A stretch of DNA of 64,000 bases, taken from contig NZ_JAUSUI010000010.1 of assembly GCF_030813495.1 (NCBI RefSeq), positions 1-64,000 on the forward strand. Reading direction: 5' to 3'. Positions 34,653 through 44,334 of the stretch are shown piece after piece. The translations under genes and the position numbers were made by a program. The notes beneath the pieces are model-generated. The model worked only from the letters and a program-made list of their open reading frames with translations, searched no databases and was not told where the DNA came from. How positions within the stretch are numbered: position 1 is the first letter of the stretch; the number at the start of each line of letters is the position of its first letter. This stretch comes from Ancylobacter polymorphus. Lineage in GTDB: Bacteria > Pseudomonadota > Alphaproteobacteria > Rhizobiales > Xanthobacteraceae.

Positions 34653-35465
34653 ATGAGCGTCAGAGCAATTGCAAGCCCGGCTCGTCCCGCCTTGGCGTCC
34701 ATCAACGAAGATCGCGCGGTTCTCCTGACGCGCATTGGGATCATGGTGGTCCTTCTGGTCGGCTGGGAGGCTCTCGCACGTTCCGGTCTTCTCTATCGGG
34801 ACGTGGTGCCCTCCCTCGCGCTCATCGCCAGAGAACTCGCCTTTCTGCTGGTCGATCGCAGCTTCTATGCGAATCTGGGAGTGACGGCCGGCGAAGTGCT
34901 CCTGGCGATTGCCATTGGCGGCGGGACCGGCATCGCGGTCGGCATCCTGCTCGGACGGAACCGCTTCTTGGCACAGGCCTATGAACCGCTGCTTCACTAT
35001 CTCGGTCCGACGCCGAAGATCATTTTCTTCCCGATTCTGATCATGTGGTTCGGGGTCGGACCAAGCTCGAAGATCGCTATGGGGGCGCTGTCGTGCTTCT
35101 TCCCGGTCGCGATCAGCGTCGCGGGCTCCATGCGCGAAATCGATCAGGTCTTGATCCGTGTCGGCCTGAGCCTGCGGCTTACGCCCTCGCAAATGTTCAG
35201 GAAGGTCTACCTGCCGGCCATGCGCATTCCGGTGATCAACGGTATCCGCATCGGCCTCGGCGTCGCCATCGTTGGCACGCTTCTCGCGGAAACCAAGCTT
35301 GCAAATCAGGGGCTGGGTTACGCGATCATCCAGACCTATACGACATTCAACATGCCGCGCATGTACGCGTTGCTTATCATGGTTTTCCTGTTGGCCGTCG
35401 GCGTGAATATGGCCGTCGGGCGCTACACCGAAGCTCAGGCCAAGCGCAGGACATCCCATGACTGA
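34653..35465 (+). CDS. ABC transporter permease (nitrate/taurine type)
   Basis: A 270-residue inner-membrane permease: cytoplasmic N-terminus of about 30 residues, then about six spans; coupling loop LIRVGLSLRLTPSQMFRKVY and LPAMRIPVINGIRIGLGVAI near residues 165-205. Cotranscribed with the preceding binding-protein gene. The pca genes start about 100 bases later on the same strand and may belong to the same transcript. Confidence 0.86.
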   Translation: MSVRAIASPARPALASINEDRAVLLTRIGIMVVLLVGWEALARSGLLYRDVVPSLALIARELAFLLVDRSFYANLGVTAGEVLLAIAIGGGTGIAVGILLGRNRFLAQAYEPLLHYLGPTPKIIFFPILIMWFGVGPSSKIAMGALSCFFPVAISVAGSMREIDQVLIRVGLSLRLTPSQMFRKVYLPAMRIPVINGIRIGLGVAIVGTLLAETKLANQGLGYAIIQTYTTFNMPRMYALLIMVFLLAVGVNMAVGRYTEAQAKRRTSHD

Positions 35466-35561
35466 GCGGCGAGCCTGTGAACGCCCGTCGCGAGCGCGGC
35501 GGCTGTGTCGTCGGTTTCCGCTTGTCTAGCAGCGCCGATCAGCGATTCAAGGGAGCATTTT

Positions 35562-36269
35562 ATGAGCAAGATCTTCGGCAGCCCGGAAAGCGCTCTCGCT
35601 GGTCTTCTTTTCGATGGAATGACCATCATGTCGGGCGGTTTCGGCCTGTCCGGCAATCCGGAGAGCCTGATCCCGGAGATCCGCAGGTCCGGTGTCAAAA
35701 ACCTGACGGTCATCTCCAACAATGCCGGCGCGGACGGCTTCGGGCTGTGGATGTTATTGGAAACGCGCCAGGTCGGGAAGATGATCGCTTCCTATGTCGG
35801 GGACAACAAGCTGTTCGAGCAGCAGTACCTTTCCGGCGAGCTCGAACTTGAGTTGAACCCGCAGGGAACGCTGGCGGAGCGCATCCGAGCCGGCGGCGCC
35901 GGCATCCCGGCCTTCTTCACCCCGACCGGCGTCGGCACGGTCGTGGCGGAAGGCAAGCCCGTGGAGGAGTTCGAAGGCCGGCCTTATGTCCGCGAGACCT
36001 GGCTGCGCGCTGACCTCGCCATCATCAAGGCCTGGAAGTCCGACACCGCCGGCAACCTCGTCTATCGGCGCGCCGCGCGCAACTTCAACCCCAACATGGC
36101 GACTGCCGCCAAAGTCACGGTCGTCGAAGTCGAAGAGATCGTCGAGGCGGGCAGCCTCGATCCGGAAGCGATTCACACCCCAGGCATCTACGTCGACCGC
36201 ATCATCAAGAGCACGATCAATGAGAAGCGGGTCGAGAAACCGACGACCCGCAAGAGGGAGGCCGCGTGA
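35562..36269 (+). CDS. pcaI: 3-oxoadipate CoA-transferase subunit A
   Basis: The alpha subunit (235 residues) of the enzyme that moves CoA from succinyl-CoA to 3-oxoadipate. [20 protein letters not shown] is the CoA-transferase family I alpha signature, followed by [16 protein letters not shown] and [20 protein letters not shown]. Start at ATG 35562 with GGGAGC before it. It shares one base with the next start: its TGA overlaps the ATG of pcaJ, so the subunits are translationally coupled. First gene of an unbroken seven-gene pca operon. Confidence 0.92.
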   Translation: MSKIFGSPESALAGLLFDGMTIMSGGFGLSGNPESLIPEIRRSGVKNLTVISNNAGADGFGLWMLLETRQVGKMIASYVGDNKLFEQQYLSGELELELNPQGTLAERIRAGGAGIPAFFTPTGVGTVVAEGKPVEEFEGRPYVRETWLRADLAIIKAWKSDTAGNLVYRRAARNFNPNMATAAKVTVVEVEEIVEAGSLDPEAIHTPGIYVDRIIKSTINEKRVEKPTTRKREAA

Positions 36270-36931
36270 TGGCGTGGACCCGCGAGCAGATGGCCGCACG
36301 CGCCGCGCGCGAGCTGAAGGACGGCTACTACGTCAATCTCGGCATCGGCATCCCGACGCTGGTGGCGAACTACATCCCGCCTGGCATCGAGGTTACACTG
36401 CAGTCCGAAAACGGCATCCTCGGCATGGGCCCCTTTCCCTTCGAGGGCGACGTCGACCCTGACCTGATCAACGCCGGCAAGCAGACGATCACGCTGCTAC
36501 CGACGACAAGCTTCTTTTCGTCCGCCGATTCCTTCGCGATGATCCGCGGCGGTCATATTGACCTCGCCATTCTGGGAGCCATGGAGGTCGCCGCCAATGG
36601 CGACATCGCCAACTGGACCATTCCCGGCAAGATGGTGAAGGGCATTGGCGGCGCCATGGATCTCGTCGCCGGCGTCAAGAAAATCGTCGTGGTGATGGAG
36701 CACGCCAACAAGCACGGCGAGGCGAAGATCCTCGAGCGCTGCACCCTGCCGCTGACCGGCACCGGCGTCGTCGACCTGATCATCACCGATCTGTGCGTCA
36801 TCGCCTGCGACAAGGTCAAAGGCGGGCTGACGGTCACCGAGCTTTCACCCGGCACCACGCTGGACGAGGTCGCCGCCAAGACGGGTGCCCCGTTCGCGGT
36901 TGCTTCCACGCTCAAGGGACAAGCAGCATGA
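36269..36931 (+). CDS. pcaJ: 3-oxoadipate CoA-transferase subunit B
   Basis: The beta subunit, 220 residues. [20 protein letters not shown] is followed by the active-site motif [13 protein letters not shown], whose Glu forms the CoA thioester. The C-terminal CDLxVTELxPG-like stretch reads [23 protein letters not shown] overlaps the pcaI stop, and its own TGA overlaps the pcaH start (ATGA). Confidence 0.92.
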   Translation: MAWTREQMAARAARELKDGYYVNLGIGIPTLVANYIPPGIEVTLQSENGILGMGPFPFEGDVDPDLINAGKQTITLLPTTSFFSSADSFAMIRGGHIDLAILGAMEVAANGDIANWTIPGKMVKGIGGAMDLVAGVKKIVVVMEHANKHGEAKILERCTLPLTGTGVVDLIITDLCVIACDKVKGGLTVTELSPGTTLDEVAAKTGAPFAVASTLKGQAA

Positions 36932-37641
36932 CATTGATCCTTCCCTATGCCCGCGAGGATGGCGGCAACCCACCTTCGCTCTATCCCGATTATCGTTCCA
37001 CCGTGCTGCGCAGCCCGCGCCAGCCGCCGCTGCTGGTGCCGCCGACCCTGACCGAAGTGACCGGCCCGGCCGGCAATTGGGAGCGGCTGATCGGCCCGGC
37101 GATGACGGATTTGACCACCCAGCACAAGGGCACGCCACAGGGCCAGCGCATCGTCGTCACCGGGCGCGTCCTCGACGAGCGCGGCAGGCCGGTGCCGAAC
37201 ACCATCGTCGAGATCTGGCAGGCCAACGCCGCCGGCCGCTACATCCATTCCAAGGACGACTGGCCAGCGCCGCTCGATCCCAATTTCACAGGCGCCGGCC
37301 GCGTGGTCACCGACGAAGAAGGCAATTACCGCTATGTTACCATTCGCCCGGGCGCCTATCCGTGGGGCAACCACAAGAACGCCTGGCGTCCCGCCCATAT
37401 CCATCTGTCGCTGCTCGGGCCGGCCTTCGCCACACGGCTGGTGACACAAATGTATTTCCCCGACGACCCGCTGATCGAGATCGATCCGATCGCCAATGCG
37501 GTGCCACTGCCCTTCCGGCAGCGCCTGGTGTCGCGTTTCGACATCGGCACCACTGTGCCGAACTGGGCGCTCGGCTATCGCTTCGACATCGTGCTGAAGG
37601 GCCGTGAGCAGACGCCGTTCGAGGATGATCATGATGATTGA
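36928..37641 (+). CDS. pcaH: Protocatechuate 3,4-dioxygenase beta subunit
   Basis: The iron-bearing subunit (237 residues) of the intradiol dioxygenase that opens protocatechuate to 3-carboxy-cis,cis-muconate. [20 protein letters not shown] contains the first Tyr ligand region, and [15 protein letters not shown] and [14 protein letters not shown] provide the second Tyr and the two His ligands of Fe(III). It overlaps pcaJ by 4 bases and pcaG by 11 bases. Confidence 0.93.
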   Translation: MTLILPYAREDGGNPPSLYPDYRSTVLRSPRQPPLLVPPTLTEVTGPAGNWERLIGPAMTDLTTQHKGTPQGQRIVVTGRVLDERGRPVPNTIVEIWQANAAGRYIHSKDDWPAPLDPNFTGAGRVVTDEEGNYRYVTIRPGAYPWGNHKNAWRPAHIHLSLLGPAFATRLVTQMYFPDDPLIEIDPIANAVPLPFRQRLVSRFDIGTTVPNWALGYRFDIVLKGREQTPFEDDHDD

Positions 37642-38329
37642 CGAGCTCGAGAGACGCGACGCCGCACCACGTCACGACAATCAGGACCCGGCGCTGTTCG
37701 GGCAGACCCCGTCGCAGACCGTCGGGCCGTTTTTCCATTACGGCCTGCCATGGAAGGGCGGCGCCGACCTCGTCGGACGCTCCGACCTCGGCGCGCGTCC
37801 CGACCTGATGCCGCCCGAGCACTATCTCTTGGGCACCTCCGGCGTGACCGGCACCCCGCAGGGCGAGGCGATCGAGATCGCCGGGTGCATCTATGACGGC
37901 AATGGCGCGCCGATTCCCGATGCTATGGTCGAGCTCTGGCAGGCCAACGCCGCCGGACGCTATGCCAGCCCCGACGACGGACGGCAGGAGATCGAGCTCG
38001 ATCCCCACTTCATCGGCTTCGGCCGCTCGGCGACCGACAAGGAGGGTGTGTTTCGCTTTCGCACCATCCGGCCGGGCCGCGTTCCCGGACCCGGCAACAG
38101 CCTGCAAGCGCCTCACATCGCCTTGTCCATCTTCGGCCGCGGCCTGCTCAAGCGGCTGGCGACCCGGCTCTATTTTGCCGATGGCGAAGGCAACGACACC
38201 GATCCGATCCTCGCGCTTGTTCCCGAGGAACGCCGCCGGACACTGATCGCCGTGCGCCGGCCCGACCATACGTGGTGGCTCGATGTGCATCTTCAGGGTC
38301 CCGACGAGACCGTGTTCTTCGACCTATGA
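37631..38329 (+). CDS. pcaG: Protocatechuate 3,4-dioxygenase alpha subunit
   Basis: The alpha subunit, about 232 residues, which lacks the iron ligands but completes the active site. TPSQTVGPFFHYGLPW at the N-terminus and [20 protein letters not shown], then SLQAPHIALSIFGRGLLKRL are typical. Three ATGs (37625, 37631, 37634) are possible; GAGG at 37621 favours 37631. The stop overlaps the pcaB start by 4 bases. Confidence 0.92.
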   Translation: MMIDELERRDAAPRHDNQDPALFGQTPSQTVGPFFHYGLPWKGGADLVGRSDLGARPDLMPPEHYLLGTSGVTGTPQGEAIEIAGCIYDGNGAPIPDAMVELWQANAAGRYASPDDGRQEIELDPHFIGFGRSATDKEGVFRFRTIRPGRVPGPGNSLQAPHIALSIFGRGLLKRLATRLYFADGEGNDTDPILALVPEERRRTLIAVRRPDHTWWLDVHLQGPDETVFFDL

Positions 38330-39471
38330 CCAGCCTGCTGCGGACGCGGCCAGCCACCACGCCGGCGATGGAGGCGGTGTTCGACGACGACACCGTGCTG
38401 CACCACGTGCTCGCCTTCGAGGCGCAACTGGCGTTGGCCGAAGCCGCGGAGGGAGTGATCGACCCGGCCGACGCGCGGATGATCGCCGATCTATGCGCGG
38501 AGATCGCACTCGATCCGGCAAGGATCGCCGACGAGGCCGCTCTCGCCGGCACCCTGGCCATACCGCTGGTCGCGCAATTGCGTATCGCCCTGCCCGAAAG
38601 CGCGGCGCAAGCAGTGCATCGCGGCGCGACCAGCCAGGATGTCGCCGATACGGTGCTGATGCTGCAGGTTCGCGCCGCTGAAGAACTGCTGCGCGCCGAT
38701 CTCGCCGCGACCGCCGCGGCGCTGGCGGCGCTGGCGCAGCGGCATGCGGCGACGCCCGCGATCGGACGCACCTTGCTGCAGGACGCGCTGCCGATCAGCC
38801 TGGGCCTTCGCTTTGCGCAGTGGCGGAAGGGGATCGCCGACGCGGCGGACCGGCTCGAACGGGAAGTGGCCGAGGGCGCCACCCTGCAATTCGGCGGTGC
38901 TGCCGGCGCCCGCTCGGGCCTCGCCGGTAAGGGGGAAGCCGTCGCCTCACGCCTTGCGCGTGCGCTGGGACTGCCGTCGAGCCCGCCCTGGCACGCCCGG
39001 CGCGGCGGAATAGCAGGCATCGCCGCCGCGCTCGCGATCGTCCTGGGGGCGCTCGGCAAGATGGCAAGGGATGTCTCGCTGCTCGCCCAGAACGGCATCG
39101 GCGAGGGGCGCGAGCCCGCCATTTCCGGTCGCGGGGGCTCTTCCGCCATGGCCCACAAGCGCAACCCCACCGGCTGCCAGATCGCCCTCTCGGCGGCGCT
39201 GCGTGCGCCCGGCCTCGTTGCCGGCATCCTCGCCGGCTTGCCGGCGGAGCAGGAGCGCGGGTTGGGAGGCTGGCAAGCCGAGGGACCGGTTCTGGCCGAG
39301 CTGTTCCTGATTGCCGCCGGCGCGGCCGCCGCCATGGCGGCGGTCGCGCAAGGGCTGGAGATCGACGAGGCCGCGCTCGCACGCAATCTTGCCGCCGCAG
39401 GCGTCGGCGACGACATCGGCGAGAGCGGGGCGATCGTTGTCTCCCTGCTGGCCGACCAGCAAAGAGACTAG
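38326..39471 (+). CDS. pcaB: 3-Carboxy-cis,cis-muconate cycloisomerase
   Basis: A 381-residue enzyme of the fumarase/argininosuccinate lyase superfamily that lactonises 3-carboxymuconate to gamma-carboxymuconolactone. VHRGATSQDVADTVLMLQVR and the signature GRGGSSAMAHKRNPTGCQIA (the flexible catalytic loop, about residue 265-285) are clear. Shorter than the roughly 450-residue Pseudomonas enzyme but like other alphaproteobacterial forms. ATGA overlap with pcaG; 3 bases to the next gene. Confidence 0.92.
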   Translation: MTSLLRTRPATTPAMEAVFDDDTVLHHVLAFEAQLALAEAAEGVIDPADARMIADLCAEIALDPARIADEAALAGTLAIPLVAQLRIALPESAAQAVHRGATSQDVADTVLMLQVRAAEELLRADLAATAAALAALAQRHAATPAIGRTLLQDALPISLGLRFAQWRKGIADAADRLEREVAEGATLQFGGAAGARSGLAGKGEAVASRLARALGLPSSPPWHARRGGIAGIAAALAIVLGALGKMARDVSLLAQNGIGEGREPAISGRGGSSAMAHKRNPTGCQIALSAALRAPGLVAGILAGLPAEQERGLGGWQAEGPVLAELFLIAAGAAAAMAAVAQGLEIDEAALARNLAAAGVGDDIGESGAIVVSLLADQQRD

Positions 39472-39474
39472 GCC

Positions 39475-40650
39475 ATGCCCTTCGCCGAGCGCGACGCAGT
39501 TCGCATCTACTGGAGGCTCGAAGGCGAAGCCGACAAGCCCGCGCTCGTGCTGCTGAACTCGATCGGCACCGACATGGCGTTGTGGGACCCTGCCGTGCCG
39601 CATCTGCTGCCGGCCTTTCGGCTGCTGCGGATCGATACGCGCGGCCACGGCGCCTCCGATGCGCCCGCTGGCGACTATTCGCTGGCGCTGCTGGCCGAGG
39701 ATGTGGTGGCGGTGATGGATGCGGCAGGCATCGACCAGGCAGCCATAGCGGGGGTCTCGCTCGGCGGCATGATCGCGATGGAACTCGCTCTCGCCTGTCC
39801 GGAGCGTGTGGCGGCACTGGTGCTGATCTGCACTTCCGCGACAATGGATGCCGGCGCCTGGCAGGACCGGATCGACAAAGTCAGGGCGGGCGGCACGGCC
39901 GCGATCGCCGATCTCGCCATGCAGCGCTTCCTCTCGCCGTCATTCGCGGCGGCCCAACCCGCGGTCGCGGAAAGCGTTAGACGCGGCCTCGTGAGCATGC
40001 CGGACAACGGTTATGCGGGAGCGGGCGCGGCGATCCGCGACATGCAGCTCGCCTCCCGGCTGCCTGAACTGAGGGTGCCTACGCTGGTCGCGGTCGGGGA
40101 CCGGGACGTCTCGACGCCCTTCGCCGCACATGGCGAATATCTTATCGCGGCGATCCCCGGCGCGCAGATGGTACGGCTTGATTGCGGTCATCTCGCACCG
40201 CTGGAAGCGCCGGTTTCGCTCGCCGCCGCGCTGCGCGGATTCCTGCATCCCAATGCGTCCGTCGGGGAGGCCGCCGCAACGCTGTTCGAAGCAGGTCTCA
40301 GGAACCGGCGCCGGGTGTTGGGCGACGCTTGGGTCGACCGCTCGCTCGCCAACCGCACGCCGTTCAACGCCGAGTTCCAGGCGATGATCACCCGTATCGC
40401 CTGGCAGGAAATCTGGAGCCGACCGGGACTCGACGACCGCACGCGGCGGCTTCTCGTACTGGCGATCACCGCCAGCCTCGGCCGGTGGGAGGAGTTCGCG
40501 CTGCATGTCCGGGCGGGCCTCACGCGCGGAGGCTTCAGCCGAGACGACCTCAAGGAAGTGCTGATGCAGACGGCGATCTATGCCGGCGTGCCGGCCGCCA
40601 ATACCGCTTTCGCCGAGGCCGGGAAGATCATCGCGGAGATCGACCGGTGA
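39475..40650 (+). CDS. pcaL: Fused 3-oxoadipate enol-lactonase and 4-carboxymuconolactone decarboxylase
   Basis: Two enzymes in one 391-residue chain. Residues 1-255 are an alpha/beta hydrolase (PcaD): LVLLNSIGTDMALWDPAVPH, nucleophile elbow AIAGVSLGGMIAMELAL, acid VGDRDVSTPF and base LDCGHLAPLEAP. Residues 265-391 are a CarboxyMuconoLactone decarboxylase (PcaC): FNAEFQAMITRIAWQEIWSR, RRLLVLAITASLGRWEEFAL and FSRDDLKEVLMQTAIYAGVP with its conserved His/Glu positions. The fusion joins two successive pathway steps; such PcaL fusions are known from Rhodococcus and other bacteria. Confidence 0.92.
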   Translation: MPFAERDAVRIYWRLEGEADKPALVLLNSIGTDMALWDPAVPHLLPAFRLLRIDTRGHGASDAPAGDYSLALLAEDVVAVMDAAGIDQAAIAGVSLGGMIAMELALACPERVAALVLICTSATMDAGAWQDRIDKVRAGGTAAIADLAMQRFLSPSFAAAQPAVAESVRRGLVSMPDNGYAGAGAAIRDMQLASRLPELRVPTLVAVGDRDVSTPFAAHGEYLIAAIPGAQMVRLDCGHLAPLEAPVSLAAALRGFLHPNASVGEAAATLFEAGLRNRRRVLGDAWVDRSLANRTPFNAEFQAMITRIAWQEIWSRPGLDDRTRRLLVLAITASLGRWEEFALHVRAGLTRGGFSRDDLKEVLMQTAIYAGVPAANTAFAEAGKIIAEIDR

Positions 40651-40731
40651 CCGGTGCAACGCACGATTTCCGAAAACCGAAACCGGCTCCGCGTCGCCGA
40701 TCCGAAACTATCGTCAGAAAGTTTTCCAAAC

Positions 40732-41940
40732 ATGTCCGAGGCCTATATCTGCGACTATATCCGTACCCCGATTGGCCGCTTCGGCGGGGCGCTCTCCTCG
40801 GTGCGCGCGGACGACCTTGCTGCGGTGCCGTTGAAGGCGTTGGTCGAGCGCCATGCTGGACTCGACTGGAATGCGCTCGATGAGGTGATCTTCGGCTGCG
40901 CCAACCAGGCCGGTGAGGACAACCGCAACGTGGCGCGGATGGCGCTGCTGCTCGCGGGTCTGCCGAAGGAGGTACCCGGTACGACGATCAACCGCCTCTG
41001 CGGCTCGGGCATGGACGCGGTCATCACCGCCGCGCGCGCGATCAAGGCCGGTGAGGCTGATCTGATCATCGCCGGCGGCGTCGAGAGCATGAGCCGCGCG
41101 CCGTTCGTCCTGCCCAAGGCCGAGAGTGCTTTCTCCCGCCAGACGGAGATTCACGACACCACCATCGGCTGGCGCTTCATCAATCCGCTCATGAAGCAGC
41201 AGTACGGCGTCGATTCGATGCCGGAGACCGGCGAGAACGTCGCCGCGGACTATCAGGTCAGCCGTGCCGACCAGGACAGCTTCGCGCTGCGCTCGCAGCT
41301 GAAGGCCGTGGCCGCCCAGCAATCCGGTCGGCTCGGCAAGGAAATCGTTCCCGTGGTGATTTCCGGCCGCAAGGGCGATCCGGTCACGGTTGCGAATGAC
41401 GAGCACCCGCGCGGTGACACCACCCTGGAGAAGCTCGCCAAATTGCCCACACCCTTCAGGAAGGAAGGTGGGAGTGTCACCGCCGGCAACGCCTCCGGCG
41501 TCAATGACGGCGCTGCCGCTCTGATCGTCGCCTCCGCAGCCGCGATCAAGCGCCACGGGTTGACGCCGCTGGCACACATCGTCGCTGGTGCTGCCGCCGG
41601 CGTGCCGCCGCGCGTCATGGGCGTCGGCCCGATCCCGGCCACGCGCAAGCTGTGCGAGCGGATCGGCCTAAGCCCCGGTGATTTCGAGGTGGTCGAGCTC
41701 AACGAGGCCTTCGCCAGCCAGAGCCTCGCCGTGCTGCGCGAGCTCGGCATCCCGGAGGACGCCGACTACGTCAATCCGAACGGCGGCGCGATCGCGCTTG
41801 GCCATCCCCTCGGCATGTCCGGGGCGCGCCTCGCCGGAACGGCGGCGCTCGAACTTTCGCTCGCCGGCAGGAACCGGGCGCTCGCCACCATGTGCATCGG
41901 CGTCGGCCAGGGAATTGCCATCGCCCTCGAAAGAGCCTGA
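40732..41940 (+). CDS. pcaF: 3-Oxoadipyl-CoA thiolase
   Basis: A 402-residue type II thiolase that splits 3-oxoadipyl-CoA into succinyl-CoA and acetyl-CoA. The acyl-accepting Cys is in TTINRLCGSGMDAVITAARA (about residue 90), then GGVESMSRAPFVLPK, the ELNEAFASQSLAVLRELG block, GGAIALGHPLGMSGARLAGT with the catalytic His, and CIGVGQG with the second Cys. Start at MSEAYICDYIRTPIG, 81 bases after pcaL; that gap shows no terminator. It ends the pathway and the operon. Confidence 0.93.
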   Translation: MSEAYICDYIRTPIGRFGGALSSVRADDLAAVPLKALVERHAGLDWNALDEVIFGCANQAGEDNRNVARMALLLAGLPKEVPGTTINRLCGSGMDAVITAARAIKAGEADLIIAGGVESMSRAPFVLPKAESAFSRQTEIHDTTIGWRFINPLMKQQYGVDSMPETGENVAADYQVSRADQDSFALRSQLKAVAAQQSGRLGKEIVPVVISGRKGDPVTVANDEHPRGDTTLEKLAKLPTPFRKEGGSVTAGNASGVNDGAAALIVASAAAIKRHGLTPLAHIVAGAAAGVPPRVMGVGPIPATRKLCERIGLSPGDFEVVELNEAFASQSLAVLRELGIPEDADYVNPNGGAIALGHPLGMSGARLAGTAALELSLAGRNRALATMCIGVGQGIAIALERA

Positions 41941-42611
41941 TGCGCCGGCCTTTCAGCCGAACGACGACCTGCTGCTCATCTACACGCAGGGTGCCCGGAG
42001 CATTCGGGTGGAATGGCGGTGCTTGCCTCCAACACGGCCGTCTCGCCGGTGACGCCGGAGATTCTTGCCGCGCAGGAAATGCGCCGCGGCACGGTGCAGC
42101 TCATCGAGGACATCGCACAATTTTGCCACCTCGCATGCCGCCGCTGTCCCGGAGCACCGGAGTCAACCGCGGCCCCATCGCCTTGGCGAACGCCGCGTCG
42201 ACCGCGATCTGGAGCCCGCCCTCGGCTGGCCCGCCAAGAGCGAGGCAGCGGCGGGGATCAGACTAGCTTCCGGCAGGTGGACTTGGCTTGGCGCCGACTC
42301 CTCCGAGCCCGTGCGCGTCATCTTTTTGACCCCCGACAATCTTCAGCCGGAAGGAGCGCATAGGCCATTCGACGTGGGTGGCGCGCGACGGATACCGTGC
42401 TCCCGGTCGTTGTGGGAATACGACGGAGTGAATGCGACAGGGAGGTAGATGCGATGAGAAACTGGTTCCAACGGCTGACCGATGTCTCCTCCCTGGCGCG
42501 CACCGAACAGATGGGGTGATTGGGGGTCTTAGCCGGAAGGTGGCTGCTCCATTCGAGATGTTGGAACGTGGTCCGTGTTGAGCGGCCACAAGCATCATGA
42601 AGGAGCAGCCA
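41941..42611. other. Gene-free stretch ending in IS110 leader
   Basis: No gene is supported. A frame from 42013 (MAVLASNTAVSPVTPEILAA) reads like the beginning of a protein but dissolves after about 45 codons, and I cannot name it. Another short frame MRNWFQRLTDVSSLARTEQM lies at 42454-42519. From about 42520 the sequence is the 5' noncoding part of the IS110 element (GGAGCAGCC before its ATG). The region looks like a breakpoint downstream of the pca operon. Confidence 0.4.
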
Positions 42612-43301
42612 TGAACCATTATGCCGGACTGGACGTGTCGCTGGAAGCAACGGCGATCTGCGTGGTGGATGAAGGCGGGCGGATCGTGAGAGAGGCGCTG
42701 GCGGCGAGCGAGCCGCAAGCGCTTGTCGCCGTCTTGCGGGAGATCGCTCTGCCTTTGGAGCGCATCGGGCTGGAGGCGTGTTCGCTGACCGCCTGGCTTC
42801 ACGATGGGCTGCGCGCGGCCGGCTTGCCGGCGATCTGCATCGAGACGCGCCAGGCCAATGCGGTGATGAAGACGATGCCGAACAAGACCGACCGCAACGA
42901 CGCCCGGGCCCTGGCGCAGATCATGCGCACCGGGTGGTAACGCCAGGTCCACGTCAAGAACCGGCAGTGCCGGCTGTGGCGCGCGCTGCTGGTGGCGCGC
43001 CGCACGATCCTGAACGAGATGCGATCGATCGAGAACGTGGTGCGGGCGCTGCTGCGGGAGGCCGGCCTCAAACTCGGCACACCGAGCCGCGCGGCCTTTG
43101 CCGGACGCGTCCGCGCCCTCGCGGATGGCGATGCTCTGGCGATGGAACTCGTCGAGCCGCTGCTGCGGATACTCGCCACCATGCCAAACGCCGTGCATGG
43201 CACGAGCGCGCGTCGCGGTCGCCCGTAAACTCGCCGTCATCCTGCATCGCATGTGGAGCGATGGGACGCCGTTCCGCTTCGGCACACAAGCCGCCGCCTG
43301 A
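42612..43301 (+). pseudogene. IS110-family transposase, nonsense mutation and internal deletion
   Basis: IS110 transposases use a RuvC-like DEDD domain and a C-terminal serine domain. Here YAGLDVSLEATAICVVDEGG and NKTDRNDARALAQIMRTGW are intact, then a TAA at 42938-42940 replaces an expected Tyr codon, after which the same frame continues RQVHVKNRQCRLWRALLVAR and on to NAVHGTSARRGRP. A shift near 43205-43230 then gives VARKLAVILHRMW and the end at 43299-43301. About a third of the usual 330-340 residues is missing between these pieces. It cannot be active. Confidence 0.8.
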
Positions 43302-43433
43302 GGCAACGTCCAGCTGGAGGGCCTCCACTCAAGCATGCGCCGGATCGTTCCCGTGGGGACGAGGGGCAAGGCGATCTCGCTGAGAGTCTCGAGCCGAGGG
43401 CGTAAGCCGCAAGGTCGCGAAACAGATTGAGAC

Positions 43434-43506
43434 GCCTTGCCCTCCTGACCCCATCATGCAGGCGGCCCTGCGCCGACCGCGAAGAGAAGCGAGTGACCCC
43501 AACGGG
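43434..43506. repeat. IS110-family element end
   Basis: This segment, about 130 bases after the transposase remnant, matches 8546-8616 (shared CCTGACCCCATCATGC and CCGCGAAGAGAAGCGAGTGA). It borders a decapitated LuxR gene here and a decapitated monooxygenase gene there, as expected from an element end or a recombination point between two copies. Confidence 0.65.
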
Positions 43507-43541
43507 AAACCCGATCCGAAACAAGCCATGGAGCAGCTTGA

Positions 43542-44210
43542 CCTACCTCACCCCAATCAGAGAAGACACTTAGGGAGGCGCTCGCGAAGTTGGTGCAGGA
43601 TCTTGGCTTTGATGCCTACGCCTATCTGAACGTCCAGCCGGTGCGCATCTTTGCGATCTCCAACTACGCCTCCGAGTGGCAGGTCCGATATCTCACACAG
43701 AACTATGCTGCGATCGATCTGGTCGTCTCGATGGCGAAGGAACAGATGAAGGCCTTCGCGTGGGCAGCCGCCGCGCCGCGCTCCCTTTCGAAGCCGCTGC
43801 GTCGCTTCTATTCGGAACCGGGTGATTTCGGAATCAGATCAGGAATCTCGATCCCTGTGCGGACGGCGTTCGGGCACCTGTCGATGCTGACATTAGCATC
43901 GCACAAGCCGTCGCTGAGCCTCGAGACCGACATCGATCAGATCGCGGCGGTGACGGCGGTCGCCCAGCTCCACGCGAAGATGGAGCAGCAGGACGCGGCA
44001 CCGACGGCCAGCGTGGAGATCGATCTCAAGGCGAAGCAGGCTCTCTGCCTGAAATGGTCCGCCGAAGGGAAGACAATGAAGGATATCGCGTCCATCGAGG
44101 GCATGTCGTTCGCGACGGTGAACTTCCACCTGAACAATGCTCGCAAGGCGCTCGATGCGGGAAGCCTGGCACAGGCGACGGCTCTCGCCACGAAGCTCAA
44201 GCTGATCTGA
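43542..44210 (+). pseudogene. LuxR-family quorum-sensing-type regulator, 5' end lost
   Basis: An autoinducer-binding domain followed by a GerE/LuxR helix-turn-helix. The frame opens at 43542 inside IS-derived sequence and becomes LuxR-like at LREALAKLVQDLGFDAYAYL; about 25 residues of the usual N-terminus are absent. The ligand domain shows AIDLVVSMAKEQ, FAWAAAA and GIRSGISIPVRTAFG, and the DNA-binding end is WSAEGKTMKDIASIEGMSFA and TVNFHLNNARKAL. No ATG start exists; TTG at 43590 could give 206 residues. No luxI gene is in the window, so the original was perhaps a solo regulator. Confidence 0.7.
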
Positions 44211-44334
44211 GCGGTCCGTCAGTACGAAGGCACCGCCGAGATATGTCCCAGTACGTCGAAGAAGGTCGATAGGAGTGCCTGCTACGCGCGCATGCCGATC
44301 ACTCCGGTGACATAGGCGGTGTGGTGGGGCCACA

